Below, piece by piece: positions 26,071 through 35,067 of a stretch of DNA of 64,000 bases. Made by a program: the position numbers and the translations under genes. Origin of the DNA: Bog-375 sp049698695 (lineage in GTDB: Bacteria > Acidobacteriota > Terriglobia > Bryobacterales > Bryobacteraceae); assembly GCA_049698695.1 (NCBI GenBank), contig JBAVYH010000216.1, positions 1 through 64,000 of the forward strand. The letters are read 5' to 3'. A model generated the notes under the pieces. The model had not been told where the DNA came from and ran no database searches. It worked only from the letters and a program-made list of their open reading frames with translations. The first letter of the stretch is position 1. Each line of letters begins with the position of its first letter.

Positions 26071-26895
26071 TTATTCCCGCTGCTTGCAGAACTTCGAAAT
26101 GTAATCGTCGGTCGTGGACTCCAGCCGGTCCTGGTCGCCTTCGAAGATCAAACGGCCCTCGCGCAGCACCATGAACGTGGTGCGCGGGAGTGGGCCATCC
26201 CAGTGCCGGGCCGGCTCCAGACGCCCTTGTTTCGAATTGTAGCGGAAGTTGGCCATCAGATTTCCGTCCTGGTAGCGATAGGTCACCAGCATCGTGGTCG
26301 TTTGTGCCATGTCGCGCTCCTTAATGAGCAGGGCCATGATGGTGTGCGCCGTGATCGGGTCCAGGCCGGCGCTCGGCGAATCGTAGAGCACCAGCGGCGG
26401 CGCGGTCACCACCGCGCGGGCGATGGCGGCGCGGCGCCGCATGCCGCCCGAAAGCTCGCTGGGAAACTTATCCAGCGTACCGCCCAGCTCGACGAAGTCC
26501 AGCGCCCGCTCCACCCGCTCGTGCACCTCGCTCTTCGGACAGCGAATCGATTTCTGATTGAGCAGCGGGTAGGCGACGTTCTCCTCGATGTTGAGCGAAT
26601 CGAACAAGGCGCTTTCCTGGAACAGCATGCCGATCCGGCTGCGGATATCGAAGAGTTGCGTCTCCCGCATCCTGCTCAGATCCTGTTCGAAGACCAGCAC
26701 GCGGCCGGAATCGGGCCGTATCAGGCCGAGCGCGGTCTTCAAGAGCACGGTCTTGCCGCTGCCGGCCGCACCCAGGATCACCCGGGATTCACCCTCGAAG
26801 GCCTCGAAGGAAACATCGCTCAGCACCGCTTCGCCGTCATACGAAACGGTGACGTTTTCAAACCGCAGGACGCTGGGGGCGGCGGTTTCCGGCAT
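26071..26895 (-). CDS. MlaF-like ABC ATPase with altered catalytic residues
   Basis: 274 aa from ATG 26895, overlapping the permease stop (TGATG). Walker A is Gly42-AAGSGKT49 and the signature is LSGGM (148-152). The Walker B region reads LVLYDSPSAGLDP, with Ser173 where the catalytic Glu is expected, and the switch-His position is Tyr206 in LVTYRYQDG. Both changes would be expected to slow hydrolysis in ordinary ABC proteins. An extra strand-rich C-terminal part (about 210-274) follows. Function is energising the Mla-type lipid transporter. Confidence 0.85.
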   Translation of the reverse strand: MPETAAPSVLRFENVTVSYDGEAVLSDVSFEAFEGESRVILGAAGSGKTVLLKTALGLIRPDSGRVLVFEQDLSRMRETQLFDIRSRIGMLFQESALFDSLNIEENVAYPLLNQKSIRCPKSEVHERVERALDFVELGGTLDKFPSELSGGMRRRAAIARAVVTAPPLVLYDSPSAGLDPITAHTIMALLIKERDMAQTTTMLVTYRYQDGNLMANFRYNSKQGRLEPARHWDGPLPRTTFMVLREGRLIFEGDQDRLESTTDDYISKFCKQRE

Positions 26896-27707
26896 CAGCT
26901 TACCCCCTGGCTGACGAAGAATTCCGTGATCATCACGTCGGTGATGAAAATCATGATGGTGGCCGCCACCATCGCCTGCGTGGTGGAGCGCCCCACGCCC
27001 TGCGTACCGCCGGTGGTGCGCAAACCGTAGAAGCAGCCGATCAGCGAAACCACCACCGCGAAGACCAGCGGCTTGATCAGCCCCTGCGCCACGTCGTTCC
27101 ATTCCAGCGCCTGCCAGGCGGAATTCCAATACAGACGGGAGGAGATGTTCAATTTCACCACCGAGATCACCCAGCCGCCGAACAGACCCACGAAATCCGC
27201 AATCACGGTGAGCAGCGGCAGCATGAAGCAGGTCGCCTCCAGTCGCGGCGTCACCAGCTTCTGTATCGGGTCGGTTCCCAGCGCGCGCATGGCGTCGATT
27301 TGCTCGGTCACCTTCATCGACCCCAGCTCGCTGGCGATGCCGGAGGAGTTGCGTCCCGCCATCATGATGGCCGTCAGCACCGGGCCCAGCTCGCGCGCCA
27401 GCGTAATCGCCACCAGGGTGCCGGTTTTTTCGACTTCCCCGTATTGCGCCAGTGCGCGCGACATCTGCAGCGCCATCACGATGCCGGAAAACAGACCCAC
27501 CAGCGCCACCACCACCAGGCTGCCCACACCGATAGTGTCCATCTGCAGGATGACGTCGTCGGCGTAATGCGGTTTGCGGAAGATGTTCCGGAAGGCCTTG
27601 CCGGCGAGCACGACGAATTCCTGAACCGCGAGAACAGGCTCCTTCAGCAGATCCAGCAAGCAGGTCGTTCTCCGAACTCCGATGCTACCATACAAGCGTG
27701 GCGCCAC
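26895..27707 (-). CDS. MlaE-like lipid ABC transporter permease
   Basis: Up to 270 aa, inner-membrane permease of the MlaE family. The family signature is clear in ARELGPVLTAIMMAGRNSS and IASELGSMKVTEQIDAMRAL as adjoining segments, followed by helices and GLRTTGGTQGVGRSTTQAMV. ATG 27707 is the longest start; a TTG at 27659 preceded by a GGAG is an alternative that trims an unusual N-terminus. First gene of the E-F-D-deacetylase operon, divergent from the S58 peptidase. Confidence 0.88.
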   Translation of the reverse strand: MAPRLYGSIGVRRTTCLLDLLKEPVLAVQEFVVLAGKAFRNIFRKPHYADDVILQMDTIGVGSLVVVALVGLFSGIVMALQMSRALAQYGEVEKTGTLVAITLARELGPVLTAIMMAGRNSSGIASELGSMKVTEQIDAMRALGTDPIQKLVTPRLEATCFMLPLLTVIADFVGLFGGWVISVVKLNISSRLYWNSAWQALEWNDVAQGLIKPLVFAVVVSLIGCFYGLRTTGGTQGVGRSTTQAMVAATIMIFITDVMITEFFVSQGVS

Positions 27708-27748
27708 CGCATTCGTAGCGGCGGGCGCCCGTCCCGCGGCCTGTAACC

Positions 27749-28708
27749 GTGAAAGGTCTCACCGATATCCCCGGCATCCGCGTCGGCCACGTCTCCGATT
27801 ACGAGGCGCTCACCGGCTGCACGGCGATTCTCTGCGAGCGGGGCGCCGTGGGCGGGGTAGATATTCGCGGATCGGCCAGCGGAACCGAGGAGACCCCCGC
27901 GCTCGATCCGGGCCATCTGGACGACTCGGTCCACGCCATCATGCTCGCCGGCGGCAGCGCCTTCGGATTGGAGGCGGCGTCCGGCGTGCGGCGCTACCTG
28001 GCGCGGCGCGGCATCGGGGTCTTCTTCGGCGGCCAACACATTCCCATCGTGGCGGGGGCCATCCTTTTCGATCTGGGCATCGGCAAGTCGAACGTTCACC
28101 CCGATCTGGCAATGGGCGAAGCTGCCGCTGCGGCTGCAACCGATAGCCCAGTGGCCGAGGGCGCGGTGGGCGCCGGCACGGGCGCCACCGTGGGCAAGAT
28201 CCTGGGCATGAAGCATGCCATGAAATCGGGAATCGGCTCGGCTACGGTGGCGCTTGATGGCGGTGTGCTGGTGAGCAGCCTGGTGGCCGTGAACGCGATG
28301 GGCGACGTGCGCGACCCCGCCAGCGGCAGAATCATCGCCGGTGCGCGCCGGGCGCCGGAAGCCCGAGAGTTCCTCGATACCGCCGCGTACATGAAACGCC
28401 ACAGCGCGCTGCCGGGTGCGCCCGCGGCGCCTAAGAATACCACCCTTGCGGTGGTCGCCACCAATGCCCGTCTGACCAAGCTACAGGCTCGGAAACTGGC
28501 CGAATTAGGCGGCCTCGGCATGGCACGCGCCATTTGTCCAGTGAACACAATGGTGGATGGCGACATTGTCTTCGCGCTGTCGCTGGGCTCGCTCGCCGCC
28601 GGCATCGACTCGCTTGGCGTGGCGGCGGCCGAAGCGGTGGCGCAGGCCATTCTCCGCGCCGTCCAATCCGCCCGCAGCATGGGCGGGCTGCCGGGCCTGG
28701 CAGGGTAG
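27749..28708 (+). CDS. P1/S58-family peptidase (DmpA/NylC-like)
   Basis: 319-aa self-processing hydrolase. GLTDIPGIRVGHVSDYEALT opens the family; the processing site lies at Asn230-Thr231 in APKNTTLAVVATNA, which would free Thr231 as the N-terminal nucleophile. MLAGGSAFGLEAASGV is the other conserved block. Relatives act as beta-peptidyl or D-aminopeptidases or nylon-oligomer hydrolases. GTG start. No signal peptide. Confidence 0.88.
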   Translation: MKGLTDIPGIRVGHVSDYEALTGCTAILCERGAVGGVDIRGSASGTEETPALDPGHLDDSVHAIMLAGGSAFGLEAASGVRRYLARRGIGVFFGGQHIPIVAGAILFDLGIGKSNVHPDLAMGEAAAAAATDSPVAEGAVGAGTGATVGKILGMKHAMKSGIGSATVALDGGVLVSSLVAVNAMGDVRDPASGRIIAGARRAPEAREFLDTAAYMKRHSALPGAPAAPKNTTLAVVATNARLTKLQARKLAELGGLGMARAICPVNTMVDGDIVFALSLGSLAAGIDSLGVAAAEAVAQAILRAVQSARSMGGLPGLAG

Positions 28709-28789
28709 CGCCGCTTCCAAACCTTTTCGCGTCCCACCGCGTCTCCAAAGAGTGGCACCGCTCACCAAGGTCGTCCGTGTGCCGAATGA

Positions 28790-28795
28790 TATACT
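28790..28795 (+). promoter_or_regulatory. TATACT -10 element of the PPIase gene
   Basis: TATACT is followed by an A/C-rich 22-nt leader and ATG 28818; no clear -35 match. Confidence 0.45.
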
Positions 28796-28817
28796 GAAAA
28801 CACACACACAATCTATT

Positions 28818-29759
28818 ATGAAAAGCCCCTGTTTTCTTCTATTGGTCTGCCTCGGCGCGGCCAGCGCCCAGACTCCGGCGCCGCCGTTAGCGAGTCCGCA
28901 TTCTCCCGCCGCCGCGCATCCCAAGGCCGCTCCCACTCTCCCCGATCTGCCTGACCCGACGGTCATCGCCGAGTTTCAGGACGGCACCAAATTCACCATG
29001 GGTGACTTAAAGAAGCTCTATCCGGTGCTGCCGGTTCCTCTCCAAAATGCCGTGAAGCAAGATCCGGTCGAGTTTTTCCACGAGTACGCCACCATGCTGA
29101 AGTACGATCAAATCGCCCGCGAAAAGAAACTCGACGAGCAGAGCCCGTTCAAAGAGGCCCTCTATTTTTCGCGGTTGATCTACATGTACCAGGCGCAGTT
29201 GCAGGACGTGTTCACGACCGCCACCGTGGAGCCGAACGAGATCGTCAACTATTACGGCCAGCACAAAGACGACTTCAAGGAGATCAAGGTCAAGGCCATC
29301 TATATCCCCTTCGCCGACGCGTCTTCCGCGGAAGACAAAACGTTGACCGAGGAACAGGCCAAGGCCAAAGCCGACAAGTTGGTCGCCGACATTAAAGGCG
29401 GCGCCGATTTCGTGAAGCTGGTCAGGGAAAACTCCCAGGACCCCGACTCCAAGGCCAAAGACGGGGACTTCGGAACCTTCGGCGCCACCGATTCCGTGCC
29501 GGATGCCATCCGGCAAGCGGTGTTCCCGCTCCGGATGGGTGAGATCACCGAGCCGGTGCGGCAGCCTCATGGCTTCTACATTTTCAAGGCGGAGATCGTC
29601 ACCATTCGCCCGCTCTCCCAGGTGCGCGACCAGATTTTCAACGAGCTCAAACAGCAGCACGCCAAGGATTGGATTGAGCGCACCAACGCCGAAATTAAGG
29701 TGGATTTTCCCAACCCCGCCTTTCCGCCGAAGGGCGCGCCCAGCACGCCTGTAAAGTAA
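28818..29759 (+). CDS. Periplasmic parvulin-type peptidyl-prolyl isomerase
   Basis: 313 aa from ATG 28818; upstream frame to 28557 overlaps the peptidase gene. Signal peptide MKSPCFLLLVCLGAASAQ, a Pro-rich linker, a SurA-like helical N-domain (about 60-150), then the parvulin core: LVRENSQDPDSKAKDGDFG, LRMGEITEPVRQPHGFYIFK. Expected to aid folding of outer-membrane or secreted proteins. Followed by a dispersed repeat, not by another gene. Confidence 0.85.
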   Translation: MKSPCFLLLVCLGAASAQTPAPPLASPHSPAAAHPKAAPTLPDLPDPTVIAEFQDGTKFTMGDLKKLYPVLPVPLQNAVKQDPVEFFHEYATMLKYDQIAREKKLDEQSPFKEALYFSRLIYMYQAQLQDVFTTATVEPNEIVNYYGQHKDDFKEIKVKAIYIPFADASSAEDKTLTEEQAKAKADKLVADIKGGADFVKLVRENSQDPDSKAKDGDFGTFGATDSVPDAIRQAVFPLRMGEITEPVRQPHGFYIFKAEIVTIRPLSQVRDQIFNELKQQHAKDWIERTNAEIKVDFPNPAFPPKGAPSTPVK

Positions 29760-29781
29760 GCGCATCGGAACCACGACCGTT

Positions 29782-29867
29782 GTAGGGGCGAGGCATGCCT
29801 CGGCCAGCGTCGGCAATCTGCCGGCCTGGCTCGCAAAGAACCGGCGGCAAAAGACCGCCGGCGCTAC
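29782..29867. repeat. Dispersed GTAGGGGC...GCTAC repeat, copy 2
   Basis: 86-bp unit related to 8606-8690; the following 29868-29925 carries further palindromic CCGCCGG segments and a short T-run. It fills most of the gap between the PPIase and the dehydrogenase. Confidence 0.6.
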
Positions 29868-29998
29868 CGAAGAACGCGCCGCCGTAGCCGCCGCACCGCC
29901 GGTTTTTTGCCGCCGGTTCCTTTGACTTCACCCGCACCAGCGGCAAGACCGCCCCCGGGACAAATCGCTACCGGCACCTGCGCTAGCATGGGAGTCTC

Positions 29999-31030
29999 AT
30001 GCCAACCGTTGCCGCTCCCGTGCTCAGGAATTTCACTGAGTCTATCCTGGTGACCGCCGGCGTGCCGCCGCATAAGTCCGCCATCGTCGCCGCTTCGTTA
30101 GTTGCCTCCAACCTGCGCGGGGTCGATTCGCACGGTATCCAGTTGTTGACGTTCTACGTCGATCAACTGCTGGCCGGCGAAATGGACCCTCACGCCGACG
30201 GTCGCGTGGTCTCCGAAAGCGGTTCCTGCTTGTTGTTCGACGGGCAGAACGGCATCGGGCAATGGATCGCGGAAACCTGCTGCGGGCACGCCGTCCGCAT
30301 CGCCCGCCAGAACGGCGTGGCGCTGGTGACCGCGCGCGAATCCAATCATTTCGGAGCTTGCGCCTGGTGGGCGCAGAAGATGCGCGAGGCCGGACAAATC
30401 GGCATCGTGATGTGCAACGCCTCGCCCATTGTGCCGCCCTGGCAAGCCAAGGAAGGCCGCTTCGGCACCAACCCCATTTGCATGGCCGTGCCCGGGCCAT
30501 GGCTGCTGGATATGGCCACTACCACGGTGGCGGCAGGCAAGATCTTCAAGGCCTTCATCAACCATCAACCGCAGATTCCGGCCGGCTGGGCGTTCGATTC
30601 CGAAGGCGTGCCCACCACCAGAACCGAGGAAGCCTATCACGGCATGCTGATGCCGCTCGGCGGTTACAAGGGCAGCGGGCTGGGGTTCCTGGTGGAGATT
30701 CTCTGCGCCGTGCTTTCGGGCGGCGCCATGTCCAACGAGGTGGGCGGCATCCGCTTCCGCGGGAAACTGGTGCGCACCAGCCAGATGTTCCTGGCCATCG
30801 ACGTCGCCCGTTTCATGCCGCTCGAAGAATTCACCGCGCGCATGGAGCGCCTGGTTGCGCTGGTGAAGAGCGCCCCGCCCGCTCCCGGCTACGAGGAAGT
30901 GCTGGTGGCAGGCGACCCGGAATGGCGCACCGAGGCCGAACGCCTCCGCAACGGAATTCCCATCTCCGCCGGCAATTGGGAAACGTTGCTCAACACTGCC
31001 GCTCGGGTAAGGGTTTCCCCGCCCGAGTAA
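29999..31030 (+). CDS. Ldh2/malate-lactate dehydrogenase family oxidoreductase
   Basis: 343-aa NAD(P)-dependent 2-hydroxyacid dehydrogenase of the MDH2/LDH2 fold. Motifs: NLRGVDSHGIQLL (catalytic His), ESNHFGACAWWAQKM, GTNPICMAVPG, and MLMPLGGYKGSGLGFLVEIL. Members reduce pyruvate, malate, sulfolactate or ureidoglycolate; the substrate cannot be chosen here. TAGCAT at 29984-29989 and a GGAG before ATG 29999 mark the start. Confidence 0.85.
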   Translation: MPTVAAPVLRNFTESILVTAGVPPHKSAIVAASLVASNLRGVDSHGIQLLTFYVDQLLAGEMDPHADGRVVSESGSCLLFDGQNGIGQWIAETCCGHAVRIARQNGVALVTARESNHFGACAWWAQKMREAGQIGIVMCNASPIVPPWQAKEGRFGTNPICMAVPGPWLLDMATTTVAAGKIFKAFINHQPQIPAGWAFDSEGVPTTRTEEAYHGMLMPLGGYKGSGLGFLVEILCAVLSGGAMSNEVGGIRFRGKLVRTSQMFLAIDVARFMPLEEFTARMERLVALVKSAPPAPGYEEVLVAGDPEWRTEAERLRNGIPISAGNWETLLNTAARVRVSPPE

Positions 31031-31213
31031 GCGTGCGGCACCAAGCCGCGGGCCGGCGGCGGTTCAATACGCGACGGCCGTCTTGCGTCCCTTGGCCTCG
31101 CTGCTGCCGGCGCGACAGCCAGCAACGCCGCCATCAGAATCCGGATCACTCTTCTCAGACTTCATCAAAAATATCACTTTCGCGCGGGCGTTCCAATCCT
31201 GTTCGGGCAGGAC

Positions 31214-31849
31214 TCACTTTGCGTCCGTTACGCCGGTCGCGGACCGCTGCCGCCATACCAGAAAGAAGACGGCGACGGCGATAAACGGCAGCGCCGGCGC
31301 TCCGCCGCGCCAAAGCCCGTAGGCAAGAGCGCTCAAGAGGCCGAAGACGATCGTCCCCATCACCGCGGCCGGCCGCAGCCCGAGCCGGAGCAGCGCCGCG
31401 GCGGCAACGCCGCCGACGAGCAGGTCGCCAATTCCCACAATCGGAATGGTGTGGCCGCGAACCGGCACGTCCAGGCTGAGGTACAGCAGCAAGCTACCCG
31501 AACCGGCACGGTATCGCTCGACAAGTATGTGAGTGAAGCCGCCGGAGAACGATAGAAGGTCGACAACCGCCGCCACGGCGAGAAACACGGCCACCGCCGG
31601 CGGCGCCTGGAGTCCGCTTTCGATCAGGAGCACGCCGCCGGTGGCTCCCGCCAGAACCGCTAGGTCAATCACCGGCCACGGCGATGGACGGAGAGCGAGC
31701 GCAGCGCCATAAGCGAGAAGGAGGGCGCCCGCCAGAAGCCTTCTCCGCGAAACGGAGACCGCGCCGGCGAGGCGCGAAGCGCACACCACCGCAGCCAGGC
31801 CGCCCACGGTCACCGCCGCGGCCAGGGCTGAAAAGAGGGAACGAGACAT
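31214..31849 (-). CDS. Small presenilin-like GxGD membrane protein
   Basis: 211-aa protein of about seven membrane helices with a GGAGG site upstream of ATG 31849. Three features appear in the order of presenilin/signal-peptide-peptidase proteases: an Asp in helix 4 (Asp97, VVDLLSF), GxGD in helix 5 (Gly139-Ile-Gly-Asp142), and a PAL motif in the last helix (Pro185-Ala-Leu187). This suggests a minimal intramembrane aspartyl protease lacking the first helices of the archaeal homologues. Prepilin peptidase is the alternative, but its CxxC and following motif are missing. Confidence 0.55.
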   Translation of the reverse strand: MSRSLFSALAAAVTVGGLAAVVCASRLAGAVSVSRRRLLAGALLLAYGAALALRPSPWPVIDLAVLAGATGGVLLIESGLQAPPAVAVFLAVAAVVDLLSFSGGFTHILVERYRAGSGSLLLYLSLDVPVRGHTIPIVGIGDLLVGGVAAAALLRLGLRPAAVMGTIVFGLLSALAYGLWRGGAPALPFIAVAVFFLVWRQRSATGVTDAK

Positions 31850-31983
31850 GCGCCTCCATCAGTGCGGAATCCTACGTCCGAATTGTAACTGGCCGGAGCG
31901 CGGCCGGCGCGGTGCGGTACGTGCCTTCCCTTCGCGGCTTCCTTTGAAGTACCCGGCCGCCGCCAGCAGATGCGAGGCAGTGT

Positions 31984-32991
31984 TTAGGAACCGCCGGCCT
32001 CAGTGCCCGTGGGCTCCTGCTGCGTCAGGCAGTGCAGCGTGCCCAGGCCCCAGATCAGGTCGGTCGAGTTGATGCCGGCCACCTCGCGGTCCGGGAATGC
32101 GCGCGCCAGCGCTGCCAGCGCCACCCGGTCGGCGGGATCGTTGAAGGTCGGCGCCAGCACCAGGCGGTTGGCAATATAGAAATTGGCGTAGCTGGCGGGA
32201 AGCCGCCGTCCGGCAAACATCAGCGGCCGCGGCATGGGCAGTTTCACCACGCGCAAGCCGGCAGCGCGCAGAATGCGTAAATTTTCGCGCAGCGGCAAGT
32301 AGTTCGCGTCGGAGCGATCGGCTTCGCTCGCCGCCGCCACCGTGTCGCGCGCCACGAAACGCGCGATGTCGTCAACATGGCCGTGGGTATCGTCTCCGGC
32401 GATGCCGTTGTGCAGCCAGATCACACGTGTTACGCCCAGGTGCGCGCGCAGCATCTGTTCTACCTGCGCGCGGCTCATGCCCGGGTTTCGCGCCTGCATC
32501 GGGCTCAACAGGCATTCCTCGGTGGTCAGCAGCAAACCGGCGCCGTTGACGTCGATGCTGCCGCCTTCCAGCACCATGTCCGGCGTGAATACCGGCAGCT
32601 TGAGGCGCCGCGCCATCCAGGCTGGCACAGCCGCATCCAGCTTCCAATCGTCGTATTTGGCCCAGGCGTTGAATCGCCACGTCGTGAGCGCCAGGGCGCC
32701 TCGCCGGTCCTTAACGAACAGCGGGCCGTAATCGCGCGTCCACGAGCGGTTGGTCGGGCAGACGAAAAACTCCACCGCCCCCGCATTCGCTCCAACTTTC
32801 GCCAGCACGCGACGCGCCTGCCGTTCCAGCGCGCGGTCGCGCACCAGAATGCGAACCCGCTCCACCTGGCTCAGCTTGCGCACGATCTCGCCGTACACCC
32901 ACGGAATCGGCGCGAAACGGCCGGGCCAGTCTGAGCGGTTGTGCGGCCACGCGACCCAGGTGGCTTTGTGCGGCTCCCATTCCGCCGGCAT
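31984..32991 (-). CDS. aguA: Agmatine deiminase
   Basis: 335 aa from ATG 32991 (GGAGAGAG upstream); a TTG at 33018 overlapping the aguB stop is an alternative. Converts agmatine to N-carbamoylputrescine. Motifs: MPAEWEPHKATWVAWPHN at the start, TNRSWTRDYGP, VLEGGSIDVNG, GHVDDIARF and the catalytic Cys321 in GLGTLHCLTQQ. Together with aguB it makes putrescine from agmatine. Confidence 0.93.
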   Translation of the reverse strand: MPAEWEPHKATWVAWPHNRSDWPGRFAPIPWVYGEIVRKLSQVERVRILVRDRALERQARRVLAKVGANAGAVEFFVCPTNRSWTRDYGPLFVKDRRGALALTTWRFNAWAKYDDWKLDAAVPAWMARRLKLPVFTPDMVLEGGSIDVNGAGLLLTTEECLLSPMQARNPGMSRAQVEQMLRAHLGVTRVIWLHNGIAGDDTHGHVDDIARFVARDTVAAASEADRSDANYLPLRENLRILRAAGLRVVKLPMPRPLMFAGRRLPASYANFYIANRLVLAPTFNDPADRVALAALARAFPDREVAGINSTDLIWGLGTLHCLTQQEPTGTEAGGS

Positions 32992-33014
32992 GCGAAAGGC
33001 GCGCTCTCTCCGGC

Positions 33015-33896
33015 TCAATCGATCACCCGGTTGAGGATGGGCTGGTAGGCGTCGATGCGACGGTCGCGCAGGAACGGCCAGTTGCGCCTTACTTCCTCGA
33101 TGCGCCTTGGATCGCATTCTACGATCGTCGTCTCCTCTTTTTCGTGGCCGGCCTCGGCCAGCATCTGGCCAAACGGATCGGCCACGAATGAGGCGCCCCA
33201 GAATTCCAGGCCCCGCTCCGGCGGTCCTTCATATCCCACGCGGTTCACCGCGGCCACGTATAGCCCGTTGGCGATGGCGTGCCCGCGCTGGATGGTGCGC
33301 CATGCGTCGTGTTGCGCGGCGCCGAATTCCCGCTTCTCCGCCGGATGCCAGCCAATCGCCGTGGGATAAAACAGCACCTGCGCGCCGCCCAACGCAGCCA
33401 GCCGCGCCGCCTCCGGATACCACTGGTCCCAGCACACCAGCGGCGCAATCCGCGCGTAGCGCGTCTCGAAACAACGGAAACCCAGATCGCCGGGCGCGAA
33501 GTAATACTTCTCGAAATACAACGGATCGTCCGGGATGTGCATCTTGCGGTACATCCCGAGCAGCAATCCATCCGCATCGAACACCAGCGCCGTGTTGTGA
33601 TACAGGCCCGCCGCGCGGCGCTCGAAGATGGAGCCGATGATTACCACCGCCAGCTCGCGCGCCAGCCGCGAAAGGCTTTCCACCGTCGGCCCGGGCACCG
33701 GTTCCGCCAAGTCGAAGAAGCGGCTGTCTTCCTCGCGGCAGAAGTATTGCGAGCGGAACAACTCGGGCAGGCAGATGATCTGCGCCCCGCGGCCGGCCGC
33801 CTCGCGGATGCGCCATTCCGCCTTGGCCAGATTCTCGTTCGGATCCACCGAGCACGCCATCTGGATGAGCCCGATCCGGAACTTGGAGTGCTGCAC
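33015..33896 (-). CDS. aguB: N-carbamoylputrescine amidase
   Basis: 293-aa carbon-nitrogen hydrolase of the nitrilase superfamily. The catalytic triad is Glu in IICLPELF, Lys in YRKMHIPDDP and Cys in LVCWDQWYPEAARLAA. DDPLYFEKYYFAPGD is the family marker of carbamoylputrescine amidases. GTG 33896 is chosen since TACAAT lies 6 nt upstream; the open frame continues to 34220. Overlaps or closely precedes aguA. Confidence 0.93.
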   Translation of the reverse strand: MQHSKFRIGLIQMACSVDPNENLAKAEWRIREAAGRGAQIICLPELFRSQYFCREEDSRFFDLAEPVPGPTVESLSRLARELAVVIIGSIFERRAAGLYHNTALVFDADGLLLGMYRKMHIPDDPLYFEKYYFAPGDLGFRCFETRYARIAPLVCWDQWYPEAARLAALGGAQVLFYPTAIGWHPAEKREFGAAQHDAWRTIQRGHAIANGLYVAAVNRVGYEGPPERGLEFWGASFVADPFGQMLAEAGHEKEETTIVECDPRRIEEVRRNWPFLRDRRIDAYQPILNRVID

Positions 33897-33902
33897 CTCA
33901 CC

Positions 33903-33908
33903 ATTGTA
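33903..33908 (-). promoter_or_regulatory. TACAAT -10 element of aguB-aguA
   Basis: Minus-strand TACAAT separated by 6 nt from GTG 33896; no binding site between, so probably leaderless. Confidence 0.42.
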
Positions 33909-34064
33909 GCGGGGCTTGGCCGGGCAGACTTGCTCCATTGGCCTGGTGTCGCCAAGACCGGTTGCCGTCCGAAATCGTACCCGGCCATTGAGTCCCCAGG
34001 GAACCTGCGAGCATCCAAGCACCGTCAACATCAACGCGCGCGCAAACGCGCAAAGGAGAACCTC

Positions 34065-34928
34065 ATGCCACACGTTACTGTAGGGAAGGAAAACTCCGGC
34101 AACATTGACCTCTACTATGAGGACCACGGCTCCGGTGCGCCGGTTGTCCTGATCCATGGATATCCGCTGAGCGGCGCTTCCTGGGAAAAGCAGACCGCAG
34201 CGCTTTTGGCAGCGGGTCACCGCGTGATCACCTATGACCGCAGAGGATTCGGCAAGTCCAGCCAGCCAACCAGCGGCTACAACTATGACACCTTCGCCGA
34301 AGACCTGCGCCAGCTCTTGACGCGGCTCGAGCTACGCGATTTCGCGCTGGTCGGTTTCTCCATGGGAGGCGGCGAAGTGGCGCGTTACGTAGGCAAATAC
34401 GGATCGAACGGCGTGAGCAAGGCCATATTCATCTCATCGGTGCCGCCCTTTCTGCTGAAAACGCCGGACAACCCGGAGGGCGTGGACGGCGCTGTTTTCG
34501 AGGGGATCGAGAAGGCTGTCGCCGCGGACCGCTACGCGTTCTTCACCGAGTTCTTCAAGAATTTCTACAACACGGATCTCCTGCTGGGGAAGCGTGTCAG
34601 CGAACAGGCTGTCCAGGCGAGCTGGAACGTCGCAGCCAGCGCCTCCGCCACGGCCAGCCTCGCGTGCGTGCCGACATGGCACGAGGACTTCCGCAGGGAT
34701 CTGACCCGCGTCGACGTGCCCACCCTGGTCATTCACGGCGATGCGGACCGAATTGTGCCGATCGGCGCCGCCGGTCTCCGCACCGCCAAACTAATCAAGG
34801 GTGCCCGCTTGGTGGTGATCAAGGAGGGGCCGCACTGCATCACCTGGACCCACACAGAGGAAGTGAACCGCGAACTGGTGAATTTCCTTGGGAAAGAAAT
34901 CGGCAAGAGAGCCGGTTCGGCGGCGTAG
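34065..34928 (+). CDS. Alpha/beta hydrolase, non-heme chloroperoxidase-like
   Basis: 287 aa, ATG 34065 set by AAAGGAG at 34052-34058. HGYPLSGASWEKQTAAL (oxyanion loop), TYDRRGFGKSSQP, nucleophile Ser in GFSMGGGEVARYV, Asp in VIHGDADRIVP and His in EGPHCITWTH complete the triad. These features are those of cofactor-free haloperoxidases/esterases. No signal peptide. Downstream end about 140 bp before a HAD gene. Confidence 0.88.
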   Translation: MPHVTVGKENSGNIDLYYEDHGSGAPVVLIHGYPLSGASWEKQTAALLAAGHRVITYDRRGFGKSSQPTSGYNYDTFAEDLRQLLTRLELRDFALVGFSMGGGEVARYVGKYGSNGVSKAIFISSVPPFLLKTPDNPEGVDGAVFEGIEKAVAADRYAFFTEFFKNFYNTDLLLGKRVSEQAVQASWNVAASASATASLACVPTWHEDFRRDLTRVDVPTLVIHGDADRIVPIGAAGLRTAKLIKGARLVVIKEGPHCITWTHTEEVNRELVNFLGKEIGKRAGSAA

Positions 34929-35055
34929 AGAACAAAGCAATTGCCAACGAAGCATGGTCCGAAGTGTGTCGCGTGGTAGCATCAGGCCGAATGCGCGCCG
35001 CGCCCAAAGTTGAATTCGGCAATCCGGTGCTCCGCGAATGCGCGCCCACTCGCGC

Positions 35056-35061
35056 TAGCAT
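35056..35061 (+). promoter_or_regulatory. TAGCAT -10-like element of the HAD gene
   Basis: TAGCAT ends 6 nt before GTG 35068, with no Shine-Dalgarno sequence. Confidence 0.38.
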
Positions 35062-35067
35062 CATTTT

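Noticed and set aside
31031..31213. Minus-strand signal-peptide-like stretch (IRILMAALLAVAPAAA)
   Set aside because: It breaks or changes frame within about 30 codons and continues into the dehydrogenase gene; at most a gene relic.
31400..31460. GxGD motif as a type IV prepilin peptidase
   Set aside because: No CxxC cytoplasmic domain, no second prepilin-peptidase Asp motif and no pilus genes nearby; the PAL motif fits presenilin-like proteins better.
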